A stretch of 11,838 nucleotides of DNA, taken from the NCBI GenBank assembly GCA_003489165.1, contig DNJG01000145.1, positions 1 through 11,838 of the forward strand. Direction: 5' to 3'. Positions 1-6,687 of this stretch are shown here, piece after piece. The stretch comes from Nitrospinota bacterium. GTDB lineage: Bacteria > Nitrospinota > Nitrospinia > UBA9942. The notes beneath the pieces were generated by a model that ran no database searches, was not told the origin of the DNA, and saw nothing but the letters and a program-made list of their open reading frames with translations. The position numbers and the translations under genes were made by a program. Each line of letters starts with the position of its first letter. Position 1 is the stretch's first letter.

Positions 1-2
1 CT

Positions 3-1418
3 TGTATCTTGCTAATCCTTAATGCGGGGTTTGTCTATGCGGAACAGGGTGACAAGGTAGCTGGAAAAGAGGTTTTTGAGAGAAGGTGTATACAGTGTCA
101 CGGCGAGAAGGGTGAGGGGAATGGCAGGGTTGCAGATAAGGTGTATCCTCCGCCAAGAAATTTTACATGGGGTACATTTAAGTATAAGACTTCTCCTGGG
201 GACCAGGTTCCAAGAGATGAAGATTTGCTGAGAACTATAAATGAGGGATTTGGCGAGGCATCTATGCCTGCATGGAGAGACTTAATGACTGAAAAGGAAA
301 AGAGGGACGTAATTGCCTATGAAAAGACTTTTTCAGATATATTTGAAACAGAAAAACCGCCTGAAGAGATAGATTATGGTAAAGAAGTTTCTTTTTCGGA
401 ACAGAGCGTCATTAAAGGTAAGGAGCTTTATGAAAGGGAAGGATGTCCTGAGTGCCATGGTGAAGGCGGCAAAGGAGATGGTATAAAAAAGCTGAAAGAT
501 ATCTGGGGAACCAGAGAATGGCCGAGGAATCTGACAAAGCCATGGACATACAACGGCGGCAATAAACGAAAGAATATCTTTGCAAGAATAACAATAGGCA
601 TACCGGGAACACCAATGCCATCTTTTGCGGATAAAAAGAGTCAAAAGTATTTGAATGAGGATGAGCGATGGCATATAGTAAATTATGTGATATCTCTTGC
701 AGATGAGACGAGGAGGATTAGAAAGGAAGATGAGGATAAGCCTTTAAAGGTAAAATATATAAATGGGGAATTGCCATTGGATGTCAATGCCCCTGAATGG
801 AAAGGGGCGCCATTTAAGGCGCTTAAATTATACCCGCAGGACCAGGCAAATGAGAAGTATTTTAAACCCACTAATGATGGAATTACAGTGAGGGCGCTCT
901 TTAATGATAAAGATATAACATTTTTGCTGGAGTGGGATGATAGGACAAAGAGTGTTCCTGGAGATACTGAGGCGGAGAAGATGAGTGAAGGGAATGTGTT
1001 TGAAGATGCAATTGCAGTTCAGTTTCCTATGGCAATATTACCCAGAATACCAATACAAGAGCAGTTGCCGTCAATTAGACACGGGGATAAAGAGTTTGGT
1101 GTAAATGTCTGGTATTGGAATAGCGGAACGACCTCTGTTCCCCAGCTGACAAATGTTATATATTCAAATAGTATTGAAGATAAAAGGATTGAGCCAGGTT
1201 CTAAAGTTAATTTAGAAGGGAAAGGGGAATATAAAGGCGGTATATGGAAAGTGCTGTTAAAAAGGGACCTAAAGACTTCAAATCCAAAGAATAACCTTCA
1301 GTTCGAAACAGATAGGCTTATACCGATATCATTTGCAAACTGGGATGGTTCAAATGGAGGAAAGGGACGCAAACATACAGCGACCCAATGGGATTGGCTG
1401 ATATTAAAAAAAGAGTAA
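3..1418 (+). CDS. Diheme cytochrome c with C-terminal ethylbenzene-dehydrogenase-type haem-binding domain (5' end outside window)
   Basis: Probable periplasmic electron-transfer protein. The frame is open to the left edge, and what remains starts inside a signal peptide (hydrophobic stretch, then VYA before EQGDK), so the true start lies upstream. Counting from the TTG at 9, there are two class I cytochrome c domains. CIQCH at residues 27-31 has a likely distal Met at 86 (SMPAW). CPECH at 146-150 has a likely distal Met at 203 (PMPSF). Residues about 240-466 resemble the EB_dh family (haem b domain of the gamma subunit of ethylbenzene, DMS, chlorate and nitrite-oxidoreductase-type molybdoenzymes), with the typical LPLDVNAPEW opening and a WDD strand. 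In that family the domain passes electrons from a DMSO-reductase-family enzyme, so such an enzyme upstream is an inference. The next gene follows after 9 bases. The haem c sites are certain; the EB_dh call is from pattern memory. Confidence 0.88.
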   Translation, partial: CILLILNAGFVYAEQGDKVAGKEVFERRCIQCHGEKGEGNGRVADKVYPPPRNFTWGTFKYKTSPGDQVPRDEDLLRTINEGFGEASMPAWRDLMTEKEKRDVIAYEKTFSDIFETEKPPEEIDYGKEVSFSEQSVIKGKELYEREGCPECHGEGGKGDGIKKLKDIWGTREWPRNLTKPWTYNGGNKRKNIFARITIGIPGTPMPSFADKKSQKYLNEDERWHIVNYVISLADETRRIRKEDEDKPLKVKYINGELPLDVNAPEWKGAPFKALKLYPQDQANEKYFKPTNDGITVRALFNDKDITFLLEWDDRTKSVPGDTEAEKMSEGNVFEDAIAVQFPMAILPRIPIQEQLPSIRHGDKEFGVNVWYWNSGTTSVPQLTNVIYSNSIEDKRIEPGSKVNLEGKGEYKGGIWKVLLKRDLKTSNPKNNLQFETDRLIPISFANWDGSNGGKGRKHTATQWDWLILKKE

Positions 1419-1427
1419 TAACGGCCA

Positions 1428-2015
1428 ATGAAAGGATTTTATATTGCTAAAAAGGGTATTATCATAACAATAATTACTTCTGTTGCTGTAATTTCTCTTG
1501 CCGCCCAAGCCAATGAAAATAGCACTGATTTGTATTACCAGTTGGGAAAAATTGGTATAGTTATAGATGATGTTGAAAATTTTAAGATAATAGATAGAAA
1601 AAGTAACAATATTATTGCTGAGAGAGATAAAGAAATAATCAAGATAAAGGTTTTGAGCAACTTTGATAAGAACAAGGCAGGAAAATATATTAGGGAACAG
1701 GTAGCTTTACTAAATGGGCTCTTTGAATCGCAGCTTCCGCCCTACCCTGAATTTTTAACAAAAGAGACAGGATGCGATGAGAAATACAAGCCTATAAGCA
1801 AGAAGAATCGTTATGGAGAATATTATCTGCTCTATGCTGGTAAACGGTTTGGATATGGGATTTGCGTAGAAGATTTAATTGAATATAAGGCAAGTATGGG
1901 ATTTTTCTATTGTCCTGAGAAAAATGGTCTTTATAAAATTGAGTATTTTGTCCCTAAAAACGAAGATGTTAAAAAGTTGATAAATTTAAACGAGTCGTTT
2001 AACTGCAAGCATTAA
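1428..2015 (+). CDS. Secreted four-cysteine protein of unknown function
   Basis: I do not recognise a family. The 195-residue product begins with a basic stretch, a hydrophobic core (about residues 10-25) and an AQA signal-peptidase-like site before NENS, so it is probably periplasmic. The mature part is Lys/Glu/Ile-rich with alternating beta-type segments and contains exactly four Cys, at 116, 146, 162 and 193, the last in the C-terminal CKH. An even number of Cys in an exported protein suggests two disulfides. There is no CxxCH haem site and no membrane segment besides the signal. The ATG at 1428 is chosen because it precedes the signal peptide directly; no convincing Shine-Dalgarno is visible. 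It sits 9 bases after the cytochrome gene and 6 bases before the phosphodiesterase gene, so co-transcription is likely. A role accessory to either neighbour is possible but unsupported by motif. Confidence 0.75.
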   Translation: MKGFYIAKKGIIITIITSVAVISLAAQANENSTDLYYQLGKIGIVIDDVENFKIIDRKSNNIIAERDKEIIKIKVLSNFDKNKAGKYIREQVALLNGLFESQLPPYPEFLTKETGCDEKYKPISKKNRYGEYYLLYAGKRFGYGICVEDLIEYKASMGFFYCPEKNGLYKIEYFVPKNEDVKKLINLNESFNCKH

Positions 2016-2021
2016 AACAGT

Positions 2022-4001
2022 ATGAATAAAAAAATAATTTTTCTTTTAGTTATAATTTCAGTTTTGATTGGCTCTGATTCCTTTTCTTCTCAAAAAGAAA
2101 CGATTAAGGCAGAAAAGGTTTACTGGTTTATTCCTGACGGAGTAAGGGCAGAGCCTGATATTTTTACAATCTATAAATGGGCTGAAGAAGGGAAATTGCC
2201 CAATATAAAAAGGATGATGGAGAATGGTGCCTACGGATATTCTATACCTGATTTTCCAGGTCATACTCCAGTGAATTTTGCTTCATTGCTCACTGGCACG
2301 CATCCGACAGTGCACGGCATTGCTGATGGGCCTATGCATGTAGAGGGATTTCCTTTACTCAAGCCGTCTGCTCCGGGATTTGCATCAACCAGTAAAAAGG
2401 TAGCTCCTATTTGGAAAGCACTTGAAGATGCCGGCAAAAAAGTAGCTTTGCTTGCAATCCCCGGTTCTACCCCCCCTGAGCTTGTAAATGGCATCACAAT
2501 CCGTGGGAGATGGGCTCCATGGGGTGCAGATACGCCAGCTATCAATTTTGAGCCGACAGAAAAAATAATAGAAAGAAAAGAGGCCGGACGGGCTTTTAAG
2601 CTTTTCTATCTTGGGCAGAAATTAACTGAGTTTGTTGATAAATCAGTCGCCTCGGGATGGGAAAATACCCCCCAGTCTTTCAGTCAGGCAAAAGAGGCAA
2701 AACTGGAGAGCTATGGATTACCAATTCATGTATATATATTTGATTCGTCAGATGATAAATCTGTAAATTACGACTCCATAAGATTTTCTCTTGATAAAAA
2801 ATCAGAACTTCTGACTTTAAAACAAGGATTGTGGAGTGAGTGGAAAAATGTGTCATTGAAATGGAAAGAGCAGTCGTTTGATTCACAGGTCAGGATAAAA
2901 ATCATAAAGTTATGGCCAGAAAATGGAAACTTTAGGATAAGATTGTTTTTCAATAATATGAACAAGTTTATTGTTGAGCCGCCGGAGGTTGCTCAAGAGA
3001 TAACTCAAAATATCGGACCCATGGTTGATTTTGTGGATAATTGGCCGGCGCAATTGATTTATGAAAACGAAGACAAAAATACCTTTTTTGAAGAAGCAAT
3101 GGATAGTTTAGAATGGCACAGAAAGGCAGCCGGATTTATTCTGAAAAAATACCAGACTGATGCTTTTATTCAGGATACTTATACTCCCAATCAAATGCTT
3201 GAATCTCGCTGGTGGCATCGTTATATAGATAGAAAACACCCCGATTATGCCGGACCCAAAAAAGAAAAAGAAGCGTGGGATGATATTTTGAAAATGTATC
3301 AAGGCGTAGATGCAATTTTAGGCGAGGCGATGAAAAATGCCGATGAGAAAACTTTGTTCGTCTTTTCTTCCGACCACGGCATTATGCCGCTTTATAAACA
3401 AGTGCGGATTAATAATCTTTTTGCGCAAAAAGGCTGGCTTAAATTTACGATAGATGAAAAAACCGGTGAGCCTTTGATTGACTGGAAAAATACAAAAGCA
3501 ATTTATTTAAAGATGGCTCATGTTTATGTGAATTCTGATGGTCTTGATGGTGATTGGCGCCGTGCATCCGGAAAAGAATATGACAATTTGCGTGACGAGG
3601 TGATAAAAGCTATTTCAGAGCTTCAAGATGATAATGGTGTGAAACCGCTTGTGCACGCAGCAAAATGGGAAGACGCACCAAAATATTTTGAATTGCCGGC
3701 GGATAGAGTGGGGGATATTGTGCTTGAGGTTGAGCCGGGCTATCAATGGCAAGAAGAGGTGACGAAAGATTTGCAGCTTTTCACAAAGTCACTTAATTCG
3801 GGATACAAACAAGCGATAAATCCTGATAACAATAAAGGTATGTGGACACCTTTTGTTATTATGGGCACTGGTATTAAAAAGGACTTTCAGATGAAAGAAC
3901 CAATCTCTCATATTGACCAGATGCCGACAATTTTACACCTCCTTGGTGTTAAAATCCCCGATTATGTGCAGGGGAGAGTATTGACAGAGGTTTTAAGATA
4001 A
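2022..4001 (+). CDS. Exported alkaline-phosphatase-superfamily protein (type I phosphodiesterase/nucleotide pyrophosphatase family)
   Basis: Predicted exported phosphodiester or phosphomonoester hydrolase of 659 residues with an N-terminal signal peptide (hydrophobic residues 5-17). Family marks are the first metal-ligand Asp39 in WFIPDGVR, the likely nucleophile Thr82 in FPGHTPVNFASLLTGTHP, and Asp451-His452 in SSDHGI. A beta-rich insert at about residues 230-320 separates the two halves of the fold. Two usual metal-site elements look different. The canonical D-x3-H seems to be replaced around YTPNQMLESRWW (about 387-398), giving Asn390/Glu394 by my alignment, and the C-terminal segment that normally supplies a His reads KGMWTPF. 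Substrate specificity may therefore differ or activity be lost; the substrate cannot be told from sequence. It lies 6 bases after the upstream gene and 13 before the barrel gene, in an apparent operon. Confidence 0.85.
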   Translation: MNKKIIFLLVIISVLIGSDSFSSQKETIKAEKVYWFIPDGVRAEPDIFTIYKWAEEGKLPNIKRMMENGAYGYSIPDFPGHTPVNFASLLTGTHPTVHGIADGPMHVEGFPLLKPSAPGFASTSKKVAPIWKALEDAGKKVALLAIPGSTPPELVNGITIRGRWAPWGADTPAINFEPTEKIIERKEAGRAFKLFYLGQKLTEFVDKSVASGWENTPQSFSQAKEAKLESYGLPIHVYIFDSSDDKSVNYDSIRFSLDKKSELLTLKQGLWSEWKNVSLKWKEQSFDSQVRIKIIKLWPENGNFRIRLFFNNMNKFIVEPPEVAQEITQNIGPMVDFVDNWPAQLIYENEDKNTFFEEAMDSLEWHRKAAGFILKKYQTDAFIQDTYTPNQMLESRWWHRYIDRKHPDYAGPKKEKEAWDDILKMYQGVDAILGEAMKNADEKTLFVFSSDHGIMPLYKQVRINNLFAQKGWLKFTIDEKTGEPLIDWKNTKAIYLKMAHVYVNSDGLDGDWRRASGKEYDNLRDEVIKAISELQDDNGVKPLVHAAKWEDAPKYFELPADRVGDIVLEVEPGYQWQEEVTKDLQLFTKSLNSGYKQAINPDNNKGMWTPFVIMGTGIKKDFQMKEPISHIDQMPTILHLLGVKIPDYVQGRVLTEVLR

Positions 4002-4006
4002 GAGGA
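4001..4006 (+). promoter_or_regulatory. Ribosome binding site deciding the GTG start at 4015
   Basis: AGAGGA overlaps the last base of the preceding stop codon and lies 8 bases before GTG at 4015. It is the clearest Shine-Dalgarno in the window and supports GTG as the start of the barrel gene. Most other genes here have weak or no visible Shine-Dalgarno. Confidence 0.65.
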
Positions 4007-4014
4007 TAAAAATA

Positions 4015-4776
4015 GTGGATAGGCTATTAAAAATATTTGCTGTAGTCTGTTCTTTGACTTTAACAATAATTTTGTCAAGCAATGTTTATGCAGATGAGAT
4101 TACTAAAGGAGTAAGGGGACCGACGCTCTGGCAGATAGACGATAGGATAATTTATAATAAAACAACGATAAATGTTGAGGCAACAACAAATAATTTCATA
4201 CTCAAGTATTGGGATGGTGATGGGTTTGGAAAATGGGGATTTGTCAGTTTGCCTTATAAATTTATCAATTCGCAGAAAGGAACAGATGATGGTTTAGGGG
4301 ATATGGCAGCCGGATTTGGTCCGAGGGGTAGAATTGATAACTATCACTACTTCTTATATGGTGCTGTGACATTTCCAACAGGGGATACAGAGAAAAAAAA
4401 TGCTTTGGGCAATGGTAGATATGATGCAAGGCTTGCATGGTTATCCACATATTTTATAGCAGATAAGAGATTTGAGATAGATTGGATTATAGAATATACT
4501 TATACAGGAGAGAATAAAAAAAGAGTCAATCCCCCCGATGAAATATATATTGGAGGCCCTTTAATAGGTGGCAAGATTACAGATAGAATTATTTTTATAA
4601 CAGGAGTTACAGACCTTATTAAAGATAATGGAGATTTTCTGTTAAACTCTTCATCTCATATCAGATATACAGTTTCAAAGGGATTGCATTTTCAGCTTGT
4701 AGGAAATTTTGGAATTGATAATAAAAATATCCCAAAAGGAAATGGTGTAAGCCTATTTATAAGAATCAATTTTTAA
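4015..4776 (+). CDS. Outer-membrane beta-barrel protein (MetA-pathway phenol-degradation/transporter-like family)
   Basis: Predicted outer-membrane barrel of 253 residues. The start is GTG at 4015, supported by the upstream AGAGGA and by the signal peptide that follows (hydrophobic residues 5-22, cleavage near VYADE). The mature chain shows alternating amphipathic strands and ends in SLFIRINF; a terminal Phe is the classic Bam recognition residue. GLGDMAAGFG, GAVTFPTGD and GNGRYDARLAW resemble the repeated GxGD and P-TGD strand motifs of the Phenol_MetA_deg family of uncharacterised barrel channels. In that family the role is thought to be passage or sensing of small, often hydrophobic, compounds, with few members tested. 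It is the last gene of the tight 5' cluster, so it may serve as the outer-membrane partner of the secreted phosphodiesterase or cytochrome; that is inference. Confidence 0.75.
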   Translation: MDRLLKIFAVVCSLTLTIILSSNVYADEITKGVRGPTLWQIDDRIIYNKTTINVEATTNNFILKYWDGDGFGKWGFVSLPYKFINSQKGTDDGLGDMAAGFGPRGRIDNYHYFLYGAVTFPTGDTEKKNALGNGRYDARLAWLSTYFIADKRFEIDWIIEYTYTGENKKRVNPPDEIYIGGPLIGGKITDRIIFITGVTDLIKDNGDFLLNSSSHIRYTVSKGLHFQLVGNFGIDNKNIPKGNGVSLFIRINF

Positions 4777-4778
4777 CT

Positions 4779-4837
4779 AAGAATCTGATGTATACCCGCC
4801 ATATTAAATTAGATTCTTCGTTTCATTCAGGATGACA
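4779..4837 (+). repeat. Degenerate palindromic dispersed repeat (MITE/REP-like)
   Basis: The spacer between the barrel gene and the first sulfatase-like gene holds AAGAATCTGAT (4779-4789) facing ATTAGATTCTT (4808-4818), an 11-bp inverted repeat with one G/T mismatch and an 18-base loop. The right arm runs into CGTTTCATTCAGGATGACA. From memory, AGATTCTTCG...CAG(A/G)ATGACA is a widespread non-autonomous palindromic repeat in bacterial genomes. Here only the right half is complete, so this looks like a decayed copy. It may also act as a hairpin between the two transcription units; there is no clean T-run, so I do not call a terminator. Confidence 0.45.
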
Positions 4838-4850
4838 AAAACATAAAACC

Positions 4851-6398
4851 ATGATAAAAAAATTTTTAATTCCTATGGGTTTATTTTTAATCATATCTCC
4901 CATATTTTTCTTATTATACATTTATTTTCCATCTAATGATACTGGTAATAGAAATAAGAAAGAGATTAGTATAGAAGAAGGGATGGAGGCAACCAAGGGA
5001 GATTTAAAATGCAAAGACTGTAATTTGATAATGATTTCTCTGTCAAATGTTTCCGCTAAACATATGAGTTTATATGGATACGAAAGACTAACAACCCCAA
5101 ATTTTGATAAGTGGGCGGAGAATGCAATTGTTTTTAATAATGCATTTACTCAGTCTTCATGGACATTGCCTGTAGCAACCTCCCTATTCACTTCTCTTTA
5201 TCCTTTCACTCATAAGATTATGAATAGATTTAATGAAAATATTTTGGATGCTGATATAAAAACATTGCCGGAAATTTTAAGAGACAGTGGTTACAGGACT
5301 GCGGCATTTGTCGGTGGGCTTGATTATAGTTACAAATTTGGACATATGCGGGGGTTTGAATATGTTGATGAGGCAATGGATTATAATTCTGCTATTGAAT
5401 TTGCCGGCTTCAGTTATTCTTTAAAAAAAGCATCCGATTGGCTGAGCCAAAATCATGGCGGTAAATTCTTTCTTTTCCTGCATGGTTATGATTGCCATTG
5501 CCCTTTTAACCCTCCCGAGAAATTTAGAGGGAGATTTTCTCATGCCGAAGGAAAGAATATTACTGTTGATAATAAAGAATGTCTGAGGGGATATGAGAAT
5601 TCAAAAAATGGGAATTATGAAGCCTATTATTATAGGGGAGGTCAAAAAAAAGTTGTTCTTACAAAAGATGATATAGATTATTTAGAAGATTTATATGATG
5701 AGGAGATTTTATCTCTTGATGAACTAATTGGAAACTTTTTAAAAAGTTTAAATAAAAGCGTTTTAGATAAAACCATTATCATTATTTTTTCAGACCACGG
5801 AGAAATGTTTGCAAAACATGGCAGATTTGGGAGGGCCGGGGCAGTAAGGGGAACAATGTACAACGATGTGCTTCGCGTGCCGCTGATTATAAGACTTCCG
5901 GGGCAGAAGGGGAAAAGAATAAAAGGGCTTGCCCAGCTCATTGATGTGATGCCGACTGTTTTAAGAAATCTTGATATTCCCGTTCCCTCCGATGCACAGG
6001 GAAAGGACCTTGTCGGACTGATAACCGATGACAGGCCTGCGCACAGCTATGGGTTTGCAGGTTCAAGGTTCGGCTGGTTTCAACGTCCAGCGTCGCGTAA
6101 AATTTACAAGTATAGGAGCGAGAACGAAGCGGTGATGACCGATGAGTGGAAGCTAATCCACGAGAAAAGGTTTACCAACGAAGGCAAGTTTCTCGATGAT
6201 ACATACGAGTTCTACAACTTCAATGATGACCCGGACGAGATGAAGAACATATTTGACAAGGATGCACCCAAGGCAAAGGAGCTTAAGGCTGTTCTGGAGA
6301 AATGGGTGATGGAATGTTATAATTTTAAAGTTAAGTCCGGTTCAAAGGTCATCCCTTCCGAGGTTGCTGAAGAGGCGAAAAAAAGGGGTTATTGGTAG
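4851..6398 (+). CDS. Divergent sulfatase-fold protein A, membrane-anchored or exported
   Basis: 515 residues: an N-terminal hydrophobic segment (about 5-26), a short linker, then an alkaline-phosphatase/sulfatase fold from about residue 54. Fold marks are YGYERLTTPNFDKWA (75-89), SSWTLPVATSLFTSLYP (102-118), D214-C-H216-C-P-F, SDHGE with Asp315-His316, QLIDVMPT, and a C-terminal EWKLI plus NFNDDPDEMKN. The position of the formylglycine Cys/Ser is Thr105, and the CxPSR context is lost (TLPVA), so maturation to formylglycine is not expected. The first metal-ligand Asp of the usual SIDTLRADH segment is Ser65 (SLSNVSAKH), so catalysis may be altered or absent. It shares CxxC (54, 57), Cys217 and Cys244 with the paralogue at 7842. 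GC content rises abruptly near residue 324, suggesting a chimeric gene. It is not a confirmed sulfatase; a Thr-based phosphatase/transferase or a pseudoenzyme is as likely. Confidence 0.85.
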   Translation: MIKKFLIPMGLFLIISPIFFLLYIYFPSNDTGNRNKKEISIEEGMEATKGDLKCKDCNLIMISLSNVSAKHMSLYGYERLTTPNFDKWAENAIVFNNAFTQSSWTLPVATSLFTSLYPFTHKIMNRFNENILDADIKTLPEILRDSGYRTAAFVGGLDYSYKFGHMRGFEYVDEAMDYNSAIEFAGFSYSLKKASDWLSQNHGGKFFLFLHGYDCHCPFNPPEKFRGRFSHAEGKNITVDNKECLRGYENSKNGNYEAYYYRGGQKKVVLTKDDIDYLEDLYDEEILSLDELIGNFLKSLNKSVLDKTIIIIFSDHGEMFAKHGRFGRAGAVRGTMYNDVLRVPLIIRLPGQKGKRIKGLAQLIDVMPTVLRNLDIPVPSDAQGKDLVGLITDDRPAHSYGFAGSRFGWFQRPASRKIYKYRSENEAVMTDEWKLIHEKRFTNEGKFLDDTYEFYNFNDDPDEMKNIFDKDAPKAKELKAVLEKWVMECYNFKVKSGSKVIPSEVAEEAKKRGYW

Positions 6399-6552
6399 GA
6401 GAGGTTCCTGTGTGGCGATGTTTTTCGGAAGGAAATGGCCAAGTGCTATTTTCAGTTTAACAAACTAAAGAGATGTCTTCAGTGGGGAAGAAGAACTGCA
6501 ATACAGGAATATTCAGATAATCATTTAGCTTAAATATGTATTTTTTCCATAG
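6399..6552 (+). other. Low-GC intergenic segment, no gene seen
   Basis: This follows the first sulfatase-like gene. The frame stays open for 44 codons past the TAG at 6396-6398 (to a TAA), but the extension has no recognisable motif and is probably non-coding. I see no terminator hairpin with a T-run and no convincing promoter. GC drops to about one third here between two richer stretches. Confidence 0.4.
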
Positions 6553-6684
6553 TCTGTAGAGGAGGGCGTCTTCAAGATGTTGTGCAAGAGGAGCTACGGC
6601 AATGTAGATGCCGTAGGTCGCGCCATTTCAAAAGACGGCGTCAAATGGAAAAGATACAGGAATAACCCTGTGATATCGCCATAG
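6553..6684 (+). pseudogene. Fragment of a GH43/GH32-like beta-propeller glycosidase
   Basis: Reading from 6553 to the TAG at 6682-6684 gives 43 codons. The end, YGNVDAVGRAISKDGVKWKR followed by YRNNPVISP, is the typical blade motif (IGYAxSKDGxxWxKY.xNPVL) of five-bladed propeller glycosidases and related phosphorylases. Just before it, GVFKMLCKRSYG looks like a mutated form of the usual G-x-(Y/F)-K-M-W-Y-S-G strand. No catalytic blades, start context or continuation are present, since a full protein is about 300 residues or more. An ATG at 6577 would give only 35 codons with no good ribosome site. I read this as a leftover of a lost gene. It ends 3 bases before the start of the substrate-binding protein and lies in the higher-GC segment, consistent with a rearrangement scar. 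Confidence 0.55.
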
Positions 6685-6687
6685 CAG

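Noticed and set aside
333..674. Minus-strand frame of 113 codons opposite the cytochrome gene
   Set aside because: It overlaps the second haem domain coding region and has no motif or start context.
4851..6398. Annotating the two sulfatase-fold genes as arylsulfatases
   Set aside because: The formylglycine position is Thr and the first metal-ligand Asp is missing, so sulfate-ester hydrolysis cannot be supported from sequence.
6399..6533. Possible 3' extension of sulfatase-fold gene A past its TAG by readthrough
   Set aside because: The 44-codon extension shows no domain, and the protein already ends like its paralogue's family; no recoding signal seen.
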